Origin: Cunninghamella blakesleeana
Taxonomy: Eukaryota > Mucoromycota > Mucoromycetes > Mucorales > Cunninghamellaceae
Assembly (NCBI GenBank): GCA_017871115.1
Contig: JAFCIZ010000006.1
Coordinates: forward strand, 930,001 to 994,000
Length of the DNA: 64,000 bases
Direction: 5' to 3'
Shown piece after piece: positions 1 to 11,700 of the stretch. The notes below the pieces were generated by a model. It ran no database searches, was not told where the DNA came from, and was given only the letters and a program-made list of their open reading frames with translations. The translations under genes were made by a program, and so were the position numbers. Numbering within the stretch: the stretch's first letter is position 1; each line of letters begins with the position of its first letter.

Positions 1-368
1 ACTTTGGCCAAAGTAGGTAATAATTCACCCGATGTAAAAATAGCTTCGACTTCGGTTTCATTCATAGAATGTAATAAACCATCTTCCCCTAAGGTATCAT
101 AAGCTGTTACAATAGTCATGTTTTGTGTAAATAGTCCATGTGCAGTTAATAACCATCCCATACTATAATAATAATAAATAATAGATATATATAGATATAT
201 ATAGATATATATAGGTTAAATAAGTTGACTCCTTCTTTAATATACCTCCTCATATACATACACTCTATCATACCCTTTAATGATTTTTACTTTATTATAT
301 ACTATTTTTTTTTTTTTTTCTATCCTATATACTTCTTTTCAATTTTCTCCTTTTATTTTGATTTCCCT

Positions 369-399
<31 letters not shown>

Positions 400-800
400 G
401 ATACTAACTTTGTAGGTGCAAAGATTTCTACTTTGGCTTTTTCACTTAAACCTAAATGAGCATAACCAGCACCCAAGAATAAAGCTTCGTTTGCGATTTC
501 TTTATAAGATAAATATTTATAAGGAGAGAGTTGAAAATAGTTCCAAGTCTTGGTTTCCATGACTTCTTCACCGTTAACGATTTTTTTCACTTGTTTTTCT
601 TCTTTAAGGATTTTTTCAATAGATCGATATCCTAAAGCATTTTTGTCGCCATATTTTTTTTTAGCATAAATCAAGACATCGTAAAGAGTATGAACGGTTG
701 TGTCAGGTATGCGTAATAATGCTTCAGGAGATAAATGTGAACGACGAATACGACCTCCATTAAGTTGCTCAGGTCCTACTTCAACTGTAAAATTTTTCAT
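1..800 (-). CDS. Long-chain fatty-acid-CoA ligase, N-terminal part (runs off the window)
   Basis: Activates long-chain fatty acids to acyl-CoA (ATP-dependent AMP-forming ligase, FAA1/FAA4-like). Exon 1 is 800..409 and exon 2 is 162..1; the donor GTTAGT and acceptor TATTATAG flank an intron at 163-408 and join as Asn (AA|T). The 184 visible residues carry the family N-terminus: a 'TLYDVLIYAKKKYGDKNALGYR' stretch, a 'WNYFQLSPYKYLSYKE' block, the 'APTNMGW' segment and 'TIVTAYDTLGEDGL', all typical of eukaryotic LACS enzymes. The ATP/AMP motif lies outside the window, so activity cannot be judged. The intron carries (AT)n and poly-T tracts. The start at 800 is the first Met and is followed by a conserved N-terminus. 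Which paralogue this is cannot be told from the fragment. Confidence 0.93.
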
Positions 801-3045
801 TTTATATGTAAAAAGAAATTTAAAAAAATAAGAAGAATAAAAAATAAAATAAAAGAGAAAAGAAGAAAAAAAAAAAAGTTAAAAAAGTTAGCAAAAATTA
901 TATAATATTTTTTAAATCCCGATCTTTTTAAGTGTGTATCTATGTTTTGCTTATGATATTCTCAATCACCCTATTTTTATTTTATTTTTCCCTTTCATTT
1001 TTATTTTACTACTATTTTATCTCGTTTAGCGTTACTTTATTTTTCTTAACCATCCAAATGTTCTTTTCGTATACTTTGTTAATATTTCACACATAAAATT
1101 ATATTATATTTTTTTTATATTTTATTTATTTATTAATTATTATATATATAAAGCAAGTTCCATCTATTCTATATCTATTCTACCTATATATAAAAGTTCA
1201 AGTTATATACTAGTATTTTTTTTTTTTTTTTTTTTTTTTTTGATTGGTAAAACAAAAAAAAAAAAAAAAAATAGCAAGAGAAAAGAAGAAGAAAATAATA
1301 AAAAAAAATAACTATGATAATTATAAATGCTAATAATAATAATTATAATAATAAAAAATCGATCGTGTCACCACGAGTTATATATACTTGTAACAATTAA
1401 AAAATATCTTGAAGAATAATATTCACACACACAATAATAATAATAATAATAGTAATAATAATAGCTTTTTGATACATGCACTAATCAGATCTTTGACAAC
1501 TTTATTTACATATATACATATATATATATATTGAAATTGATCGTTTGTTTTGTTTACACTCTCTCGCCATCCTCGTTTTATTTTTAAAAAAGGATTCTCA
1601 CCAAGGATGATTATTTTCTATTTTAATATAACTATTTTGATTTAAATGATTGAATAGTAGTTTTATTTATTATTTATTTATTTATTTTATTTCGTTTTAA
1701 CTCGATAAATATAAATTATTTTAAAAAATGAAAAGTTATAACGTGGTGAAAGGGAAGGGAAAAAGATATCATTCTGAGTTTTTTTTATTATTTATAGTCG
1801 TACAACTTTATTCTTTTCTTCACCAATGATCTATTTTGTGATCATGGCAACTTTTTTTAATTTTTTTATTTTATTGAATGTTTAAATTTAATATAGGATT
1901 AATATTACTAAATATTGAATATAAATAAAAATAAAAATAAAAATCATTCCTATTTATTTATTTTTATTTATATTTTTCTATAATGACCACATTTTGTATT
2001 CTAATAATTTTACAGAAATAAGAAGATAATAATAATAATAATAAACAATAAACAAAGTTCACATGGCTATGAGAGATACACATACACAAAATAATAATAA
2101 TAAGCCTTTTTATATATGTTTATGTATATACAAAATATGTCATTTTTAAAAAAGTTGTTTTATCTTTTATATATATTTCCGAGAAACTGACAGAAAAAAA
2201 GTTTATTTATTTATTTATGATAAAGATGATGGTAATAAATGAATGGCGGTGATGCTTCTTTTTTTTTTTTATATGTACATAAATAAAATAAAAAAAACTT
2301 GATAAAATAAAAAAATCAGGGGAAATGATAGTTTTTTTTGGGTGAGTCGGGGGGGGAAGAGAAAATGGTGATAAACGAGGCATCAACAAACCAACCAATC
2401 ATGGTTGAATATTATGCAAACTATGATGGTAATACAAATATTTGGATTAAAATAAAGGTTTTTTTTAAAGAAAAAAGAAAAAAAAACGTCATAAATCCTC
2501 CTTCTATACTCACTCTCCCCCCCCCCCTCTCCCTTTATAATTCTCTGTGTAATCTTTTTTTTTTTTTATTCACATATTTTACAACCAAAAATCATTTTGA
2601 TCTTTTTGAGGCAAAATATTTTTTAAGTGTTATTCTTAGATAATCCTTTTTCTTATCATTACTTTATAAAAAAAATGATGATCTTTTTTTTTTTTATATA
2701 TATAAATATCAATATATGAAATGTTACTAATGATAATACACTCTCCTATATAGATTATATATATAACCATATATCCTAGATTTATATTCTCCGACCATTA
2801 TCCCTTTTTCTTTATCTCTCTTTCCCCCCTTTTTTTTATTTTATATTTAAAACTTTATAAACGTGACTCATTTTTGGTATATATTGTATCACCTGATTTG
2901 GACAATTTTTATTCTCATAAAAAAAATTGAGAGGTACACTCATTGACAGAAAAAAAAAATATAAAAAAGGGCATTAGAAATGAATTATTTCTTCTTTCTT
3001 TTCTTCTTTTTTATTTCTATATTGTCAAAAATTATTTTAATAAAC
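801..3045. other. Intergenic, AT-rich, no convincing gene
   Basis: About 2.2 kb between the divergent acyl-CoA ligase and the C2HC-finger gene. It holds long poly-T (about 1217-1241) and poly-A runs, (AT)n and (AAT)n. A GC-richer patch at 2338-2440 gives a short plus-strand reading frame followed by a GTAATA donor-like site; it could be an upstream exon of the next gene, but no connection can be shown. Otherwise nothing is recognised. Confidence 0.5.
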
Positions 3046-3388
3046 ATGTTACCTCTTTGTCGTATTTTACCTGCTACTTGTGAACTTTGTGGAAAATGGT
3101 TACCTGATCATCAAGTAAACATAGCTTTTTATTTATTTAATCATATTCTAAACAACAGCAACCGTTTACTGATTCTTGATTTATCTATTTTTATTTTTTT
3201 TTATCATTAAATAGAGCTCTTGTCCTCGTAATGGTGTTCACCCATCCAACTGGAGTTTAAGTATGATGGATGATCCTCAACACCAACAAATTCAAGAAAA
3301 TGAAAAAGAAGATGAAGAAAGTGAAGATACTTTAAAATATGCTTCACCAACCGTTTTATTCCCGTCATCAACTGATTATGCTTTTTAA
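3046..3388 (+). CDS. Small protein with a C2HC-like zinc motif (possibly the 3' end of a larger gene)
   Basis: Not recognised at family level. Two exons, 3046..3114 and 3215..3388, give 80 residues; the donor GTAAAC and acceptor AATAG join in phase 0. The motif CELCG then HQSSC gives Cys-x2-Cys-x6-His-x3-Cys, split exactly at the intron, consistent with one small zinc knuckle. The C-terminal half is acidic (NEKEDEESED) and ends in DYAF. The start at 3046 is the first Met before the conserved-looking part; an in-frame Met at 2980 would add a hydrophobic low-complexity leader encoded by poly-T and is less likely. No acceptor lies just upstream, so a 5' exon could only join by a Met-less route. 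The even spread of non-repetitive codons and the clean splice support coding; function is unknown. Confidence 0.5.
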
Positions 3389-3971
3389 ACAAAAACAATA
3401 ACAACAACAACAACAACAATAATAATAATAATAATAATATCAATACTATGGCATGAATCAAGCATAATAACAATATACCAATATATATCATCCTATGGGG
3501 CTCTTCTTTTTTTTTTTTTATGTATCATACAATAATAATTCAAACCATTATATATATAAATCTATTTTAATATGTCAAAATAATAATTTTATTTTTATTA
3601 TTATTCCCTTTGGTTTCTTTTTTTTTTTTTTCCTTATGTAAATTCATTCCATTTTAGTTTAATTTTCGTGTTTTTTTTATATATTTATATATAATAGATA
3701 TATATTTATTTATTTTATACCCCACTCTCTCTTCCCACTCTTTTTTTTATCTACATATAAAAAATAACCACCCCTTATATATATAACAATACACAGTTTA
3801 TTTTATTACATCTTTTTTTTATTTTTTCTAGTGTTTCTTTTAAAACCCCCGACTCTTTATTTTTATTTTTATTATTATTATGTATCATTCTTATTTTGGT
3901 TTCAAAACACAGATTATCACCACTATCATAATAATAATAACAATAATATAATTTTATTTTTTAAATAAATA

Positions 3972-4008
<37 letters not shown>

Positions 4009-4509
4009 AAAGGATGTTGAACATGCCTTTTTTTAATAAATCTTATATAAATTTATATATTTTTAATATAATATAATATAATTAAAGATTAATATTGTAT
4101 CAATTTATTATTATTACTATTTAAACTAGTAAAAATGATATTAAAATGGATTACCAAAAAAACATGCTTTTTTTTACTTGTGTAACGAATGAAACCATTC
4201 CAAATTAAGAAACTATGAGTAACTCCACGCAACTAAAAAAGTGTCTAAAAAATAAAAAAAAAACGGCTGAAAATTACCCATAGCATTCCATGGAAAAAAA
4301 GAAAGTTTAAAACAACGTCATAATTTCATTTTTGGTAATAACTATCAAACTCTTTTTTTTTTTATTTTGATTTCTATATATTCCCATGTATGAATTGATT
4401 ATTATTATGTTTTATTAATTAATTAATATGAATCTTATAAATAAATAAATAAATACATATGTAAGGTTTAAATTTAAAAATTAAAATGATGATAATGATA
4501 TTTTATAAT
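3389..4509. other. Convergent intergenic region
   Basis: About 1.1 kb between two 3' ends. It contains poly-T, (AT)n at 3976-4005 and A/T-rich sequence only. No RNA gene or coding signal is seen. Confidence 0.5.
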
Positions 4510-5338
4510 TTATATTTTTCTTAAATGTGCTAATCGACCAAGACTTTGTTTTTTACGTAAGGGCGGGGCTGTTGGTGTGTTACTATTTTCCTGATGGTGA
4601 CTATGATCTTGATTCATTCCAAACCCAACCAAATCTTCTCCTAAACAACCTTTTTCTCGTTCGATTCCAATAGTTGACCAATCTAATCCATAATTATGCC
4701 CTGGATAAAGTACAATCCGATCGTCCAATGTTCCTAACCTATGCCTTAAAGTATATTCCAATTGTCTTCGATCTCCTCCTTCTAAATCCGTTCTACCACA
4801 TAACCCTCCACATAATAATGTATCTCCTGCAAGTAATCTTGAATCATTAATTAACAATGATTGTGATCCCGGCGTATGTCCTGGTGTATGAAGAAATTGG
4901 ATCTGTGTTCGTTTCCCGATGGTTAAAGAAGAAGTGATATCGGATGTACATGTTGGAACTAATTTATTGGCCAAAATCGACGGATTACTTTGTCGAATCG
5001 TTGGTATGTCTTGAGGGTGGATATAAGCTTTGATATGTGGATATTTTTTTAATAACGTGGCTAAGCCTGATATTTTTATAGGTAAAGTATCATAAGGTGC
5101 TGGTGGCGAACCGCCTACATGATCAAAATGGGAATGAGTAACAATACAAGCTACAATTTCATATCCTTCCTTTTCTAATAATTGGCATAATCCTTCAATA
5201 TCCCAACACTATACATAAATGTGAGAAAAAAAAAATGAAGGTATGAATTAATATGGAATAGAACCTTTTTTTTTTTTTTTCATTCGTTCCCCCCGCTTTT
5301 TTTTTTTTATGCAAAATCACCCTTTTCTTATATATATG

Positions 5339-5378
<40 letters not shown>

Positions 5379-6198
5379 TATCTATTCTTTATATTTTTCT
5401 TTTTTTTTACTTACAGCATCTACAAGTACACACTGTTTGGTATCTATATCTACAATAGCATATATAATATTTTTCATTTGTTTCGCAAAGTCGAAAATTT
5501 TACGTTGAATAGGATTTCTAAAATGACGATCTAATGCTATATCTTGACCAGGTTGGATTTGAAGGATTTTTATACCCATTTCAAGATTATCTTTTTCAAC
5601 AACGGCCTTTCCTAATTTAGTACTAATATCTTTATTTCCAGGTTCCTACATTACCATATTTATCTAATTTTAGTCCTGAGTTGTATAAATATACATGTTT
5701 ATATGTTTTATATATATATATATATGTATATATTTATTGTTAATAATAATAAAACATACCTTTTCTAAGGCTAATCTAAAATAATGTATAGCTTCATCAT
5801 ATTGTTCAAGTTTTAATTTAGCTTCTCCCATTCTAAAATAACCCTAATAAATAGATACGTATAAATATATATATATATATATATATATAATGTATATTAT
5901 TATTTTATATATTCGCTTATATATATATATATACCTTTGCCCAAGTTGGTAATAGATCCACTACTTTTTGAGCATCATTTAAACCAAATAGATATTGATG
6001 AGTTCTTAAATAACAAGTACATCGATTTGAATAAAGTAAAGCCAAGAATTCATTAGAATTGGCTGAAACAATATCAATTGCTTTTGAATATTCTTGAATA
6101 GCATCTAAATATAATTCTTTTTCAAATAAATCGTTGCCTTTTATTGTCAAATTATAACATTTATTATTATTTGCTACAGGTTGAAATTCGATACTCAT
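4510..6198 (-). CDS. TPR domain fused to a metallo-beta-lactamase (glyoxalase II-like) hydrolase
   Basis: Four exons, 6198..5935, 5843..5760, 5645..5415 and 5208..4510, all phase 0, give 425 residues. Residues about 15-130 form a three-unit TPR array of the co-chaperone type: Asn22, Asn58, Lys88 and Arg92 sit at positions that in Hop/STI1 form the carboxylate clamp for EEVD tails, while the first clamp Lys position appears to be Thr18. Residues about 145-375 form a metallo-beta-lactamase fold: THSHFDH (His218, His220, Asp222, His223), TPGH (His304), GD (Asp322) and PGH (His364) supply the complete two-metal site. The C-terminal 60 residues are His/Pro/basic and low complexity. The likely reaction is thioester or related hydrolysis (family knowledge); the substrate is unknown. 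The TPR suggests docking to Hsp70/Hsp90 (inference). The gene is divergent from the orphan at 6673. Confidence 0.9.
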
Positions 6199-6672
6199 AG
6201 GAATATTATTATGCTCATGAATTGTGTAATAAATTATAATATATATATATTCAAACGATAAAGAAAAAAATAATAAAGAAAAAAAAAATTGAATTAAAAA
6301 AAGGGGGAAAATGGGATTCTTAAAAAAATAAAAAAAAAATTACAAGCGGAATCTTAAAAAAAAATTACACTATATTTGTATGTATAAATATATATATTTT
6401 GATCATTTTAAAATCAATAGTAAATCATATTAATTTTATTTTTTAGATAAATAGATGACTATCATAATTATTAATATTGGTACTTGCATATTGCTTTTTT
6501 TTTTTAAAAAAAAAAAAAAACGTGATATTTTAACAATGACACGTATATAATGAAACGATATTTGAATTATGTCGTCAAATAAAACACATTTATATATATA
6601 ATGATTTGATTTAAAAAAACCCTTTCTTTCCTTTCCCTTCTCTTTTTTTTTGAAAAAAAAAAAAAAAAAAAA
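6199..6672. other. Divergent promoter region
   Basis: 474 bp between two divergent starts. It is rich in poly-A/T with an inverted T8/A13 pair near 6496-6520, and a poly-A run abuts the ATG at 6673. No specific element is identified. Confidence 0.4.
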
Positions 6673-7506
6673 ATGTATATCAATTGGACAAAAAGATTGC
6701 AAACAGTCAAACGATTACGATGGTATGAAGTTGACACAATTATTGATGTGTTGTATAAATTACAAGAAACAATATTTTTAACACCTGGAAAGATTTCTAT
6801 TAATTATATGCCACATTTTGAACCTGTTCAACCTTTATTTGATCAAAAGAAACGGTTTCCCAAAGGAAAAGCTTACCTTTGTGATGGAATTGGTGATTGG
6901 ACTATTAAATTTCACCACCTTAAATTAGTTTTTGCATTGATTGCTTATCCAAATCGATTGGAACGTCAATATTTGAATATTAAAACAAAAGGGGATGCTG
7001 AATTGTTTTTATTAGAAATTATTGATGATATGCTGAGTAGTATGGAACAAGATTTAAATATATTTGATCAAGTAGAATTTGAAATGTATTATGATCTTCA
7101 ATGGAGTGTTGTTGGTAGTGGCGACGGTGATAACGATAATCAGCAGATGGATTCAAATAATATAACAGAATCTTCGTCTACTTTTTTAGCAAAATCTGAA
7201 GGTGGTGGTGATGCTACTATTGCATGTGGTTCTAGTGGTTCTAGAGCTTTTTCTTCAATAAATCGATCTAATATAACTCATATTCCACTGCCTTTGTCTT
7301 TCCCTCCTCCTTCCTCCCCAGCAAATGATCCGAAATATGAAGATAATAATAATAGTAATAATAATTCTTCTGTATCTCATGGACCAACTAACATAACCTC
7401 TGATCTACCCACTACATCAAATAATGCGCCTACTGCTGACGTTGCTATTGCTTCAGTCGCTCCTGATAATAATAATAAAACTAATAATGATACTGCTGCT
7501 ACGTAA
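6673..7506 (+). CDS. Hypothetical protein, folded N-terminal half plus low-complexity tail
   Basis: Single-exon ORF of 277 residues; I do not recognise the family. Residues 1-150 look globular with mixed aromatic, acidic and basic residues (for example IINYMPHFEPVQPLF-like and GDWTIKFHHLKLVFALIAY segments), predicted alpha/beta. Residues 155-277 are a Ser/Asn/Thr/Pro-rich disordered tail with Asn repeats. There is no signal peptide or membrane helix. The ATG follows directly on a long poly-A run, a common context in this genome. Codon use in the first half is non-repetitive, which supports a real gene. Confidence 0.7.
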   Translation: MYINWTKRLQTVKRLRWYEVDTIIDVLYKLQETIFLTPGKISINYMPHFEPVQPLFDQKKRFPKGKAYLCDGIGDWTIKFHHLKLVFALIAYPNRLERQYLNIKTKGDAELFLLEIIDDMLSSMEQDLNIFDQVEFEMYYDLQWSVVGSGDGDNDNQQMDSNNITESSSTFLAKSEGGGDATIACGSSGSRAFSSINRSNITHIPLPLSFPPPSSPANDPKYEDNNNSNNNSSVSHGPTNITSDLPTTSNNAPTADVAIASVAPDNNNKTNNDTAAT

Positions 7507-8711
7507 AAATAAAATAAAATAATAATATGCATATATAATAATAAAATAATAATATATTATATTTCATAATTTAGAGAATATCGATATAAATAAAATGTAA
7601 ACTTTAACTAATAAATCAAAAAAAAAAAAAAAATGCATTGTCAGTACCTTTACATACGTGCATAGATGTATATATAATATTAACATATTAAGTAAAATTT
7701 TGGTTAAAAGTATTCTTTTATATATATATGGTAAATTTATTTTAGCAAGTTATTTAAAATAGTGTAAGAATATATTTTATTTGTAAAGTTTTTAGAAAGA
7801 AAGAAGAAAGAAAGAAAAAAAAAAAAAATCAAATTGAGGTGTTAAAAAAAAAGTCCGAAGTCAAAAAATTTCGGTCATATTTTTTAATGTACATATTTTT
7901 TATTTGTTTGCTATTTTCTTTCTTCTTATTTTCTTTCTTTATCCCTTTCATATTTCTTTACACATATTCATATTTTTGTTATACTTCTTTTTCTTTTTTA
8001 AGAGTATAATGAACTATTATTAATTAATCTTGACTTGAAATTGTATTAATAGAAAATAATATAACATAAATAAAATCTATTTTGGAACGATTCGTTATTT
8101 TATAAGTTGGTGTAACTAAACCTCTACATATATCGCCTGTTTTTTTTTATTTTATTTTGACATAATATAATATTGTTTGGTAATGAAAATAGTTAGGAAA
8201 TATAAATCTAGATGAAAATACAAATAACTAATTCATTATTATTGCTATTTTCTATTATATTATTTTTTATTAGATTGTTCAATAAAAATAATAGTATTTT
8301 TTTTTTACCCCACAAAATCTACTAAAACCTGATCTAAACTGATCTAAAACTCTTTGTTATATAGTTATCATATACCTCGCTCTCTCCACCACTCTCTCCT
8401 TCCGTCTCATATAACAATTGTATCATAATATATCATTTAACTACTCATTCACCCACCCACCCACTCACTCACTCACTCACATATAAAAAAAGGTATGTAT
8501 ACATATATATTTTGGGTATTTTTTTTTTCTTTTTTTCGTATTAATAAAAGAAAACGGTATATATTTAATTATTATATTATACTAAATCATTTTATTTTAT
8601 TGCTATTTAGATATCCATTTTGTAAATAAATAAATAAATAAATATACTCAACTATCATTTTACTTTGGCATAGTTTTTATCCATCTTTTTTTTTTAACAT
8701 TATAAAAAAAT
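7507..8711. other. Intergenic region, promoter side of the ankyrin gene
   Basis: 1.2 kb. It contains a short (CCCA)n/(CTCA)n run at about 8449-8480, poly-A/T and (AAAT)n near 8628-8643. No gene is seen. Confidence 0.4.
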
Positions 8712-11700
8712 ATGTTTATGCAGCAAACAACAGCTATGGATCATACAAAAAATCCTCGTTCTACATTATCAACAAATCATAATAGCATGTATCAAATAAT
8801 GAGATCTTCTTCACTATCTCCTTCGAGGAAAACCAACACCACCTCCTTCTCTTCTCCTTCTTCATCCTCATCTAATATCAGTACTTCTATCACCTCTACC
8901 GCCTCCTTGCATAAGAATGATTCATCATCTACTTTAAATAATGTACATCCTAAAAAGAAGAATCAAAACACTATATATGATAAACATGAATCCGCATTGG
9001 AGGAAAAAGAGGAAGTATTTGATCATGAAAATAAAAATAAAAATAAAACAAAAGAGGTGAATAATGGTGATGATGATGATGATGATGATGATGATGAGGA
9101 AGATCATTATTGGACGTTTCTTCATAAAGTGAAACGAAAACGATCTCTATCTCTATCATCCACTTCATCCTTTGATATATCTGGCTCCGAACTTAGTAGT
9201 ATTATTAGTTTAAGTGATCATGACGATCTAATGGATTCAGGACAAGAAGACGAAGACGAAGAAAAAGAAGAAAAAAGGCATTCATCTATAAATAAATTCA
9301 ACAATAGCAATGTATCAGTATCTACAACAAAATCAACTGCAGCTACAACAATAAATAAAAAAAAATCTCAAACTATTATCAACCCTAATAAAAAAGATAA
9401 AACAGGACGTAGTCCATTATTCCGTGCCACCACCTCTGGCCATTTCGATCAAGTAAAAACTTTAATTGCCAATGGGGCGGACGTAAATTTTCCTGATAAT
9501 GCTGGATGGACACCTTTGCATGAAGCTTGCCTACATGGCCACACCAAAATTGCTAAATACCTTATCGATTATGGTGCCAAAGTTAATACAAAAGGTTTGG
9601 AAGGTGATACTCCATTACATGATGCTAGTGCTAATGGACATGTAGAATGTATTCGATTATTAATCCAAGCCCAAGCTAATGTGTTTGCTATGAATGATCA
9701 TCAAGAATACCCAATCGATGTAATACCCAACATAACAACGAACGATGAAGATGAATGTAAAAAGCTGCTTTTACAAAAAATGAAGGAATTGGACCAAGTT
9801 TTATTTGAAACGCTATCAGCGGCAAAAAAGAATACAACAACGCCATTACATGAAGCAAGTCAACAAAACGATTTAAATAAAGTGCAATGTATTTTAAAAA
9901 AGGGATGCAATGTCAATATAAAGGATCAAGATGGTAGAACAGCTTTACATGAAGCGGCAAAGTATGGACATGTAGAAATAATTCAATTATTAATCAAATA
10001 TGGTGCTATGGTATGTTTACAATCGAAAGAAGGGAACACGGCTTTACATGAAGCATGTATATATCATCAAGAGCCATCTGTTCATGTTTTTATTCAATAT
10101 GGAATGGATTTATGCATTAGAAACCATCAAGGGAAAATAGCTTATGAGTGTACCACTTATGCTCCTATTCGACAACTATTAACCATGGCAATGGATAATA
10201 GTAATAATTCTATCCAGCAACAGGGAAACCAAAAATGTATGGCTACTTTAACATCATCCACAAAGAGAAGTACAAGAAAAAGAAAAAAAAGAAACACCTC
10301 CTTTTTCAATTCCTTTTATCAAAATGAATTCTCACCCTCATCTTCACCGTCATCCACCATTTATTCAACAAGATTATCTCGCGAAGAAAAAAAAATGAAA
10401 GCTTATATGCGTGTATTTGATGATTTAGATAAAAAAGAACATATGGATTCGGCAACAATGAAAAGAAGGTCTAACAGGAAAAAAAAAACGACATCACATT
10501 CTAATTATAAAACATATAATGAAGAAGAAGAAGAAAAGGGAAAGAAAGACAACCATTGCCGCCATCGTCCAATTAAATTAACTTCACCATATACCAATAT
10601 AAATAAAAAGGATACCACAGGAAGAACTTTATTACATAAATGGGCAAGGCGTGGTGATAAAGATCAAGTGAGACAATTGATTGATTTAGGTGCCGAAGTC
10701 AATTCCAGTGATTATGCAGGGTGGACGCCATTACATGAAGCTTGTTTACATGGACATGATCACGTCGTGAAAATCTTACTGGATCATGGCGCACACCATC
10801 AATGTCAAGGTTTAAACGGTGATACTCCATTACATGATGCAACAGAAAATCATCATGTTCAAGTTGTTCAACACTTGCTATATTACGGTGCTGATCCTTT
10901 TAAAACGAATTCACTGGAGATCTCTCCTATGATGATTGCTAAGAAATTGAATGCAAGTGATTTGGTGGATTTATTTGAATTATCAAGGTCATTAAAAGGT
11001 ATAAAAAAAAAAAAAAATTAAATATGGGTACGTGAGTAAATATGTTTGTATAAATTATATTTACTCACGTATTTATTATTATTATTTTTTTTTAAAAAAA
11101 AAAAAAAGGATAAATTATTTTCTTCCTTTTCTCATTAACTTTTTTCCTCTAATTTTTAACATGTATTTCAATTCCTTTTATTCGGTTTTATCAAATTTAT
11201 GGTACTTTATTCGACTATCTCTATATAATTTTTTTTACGTAAAGTAGGTCCGTCAAAAACTCCTTTTGTACAACCCAAGTCAACTTTAATCTCCAAACAA
11301 GCTTCAAGTTCATTTACGACAAAAGGTAAGTACCCAGTCTTTATTATTTATATATATAGAGAGAGATAGAGAAAAAGAAAAAAAAAAAGTTAAAATTAAT
11401 GATATTAATTTATATATATATATATATATATATGTATATCTATGTATATATCTATTAAAATTTTATTTTAGAAGAATATTGTCAAACCTCACCAAATATT
11501 GATAATACAAATTTAGCAGGTACTTAAAAAAAACGAGATTAAGAATAAAATAATAATGATCCCAAAAAAAAAAAAAAAAAAAAAAAAAAATTGGGAATGA
11601 TTAAATAATAAAAACCTTAATTTTTATTATTTATAATTATATATAGATTACAGTCCCAAAAAAAGAGACGGGCTTGTATGTGGACCAAATCTTGAACCAA

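Noticed and set aside
2338..2643. Plus-strand frame beginning GESGGEEKMVINEAS
   Set aside because: Only about 30 codons look coding; the remainder is poly-A/T and C runs. No splice link to the gene at 3046 can be shown.
8934..9168. Minus-strand frames with poly-His and poly-Ile
   Set aside because: They are complements of the GAT/Asp-run in the ankyrin gene, not independent genes.
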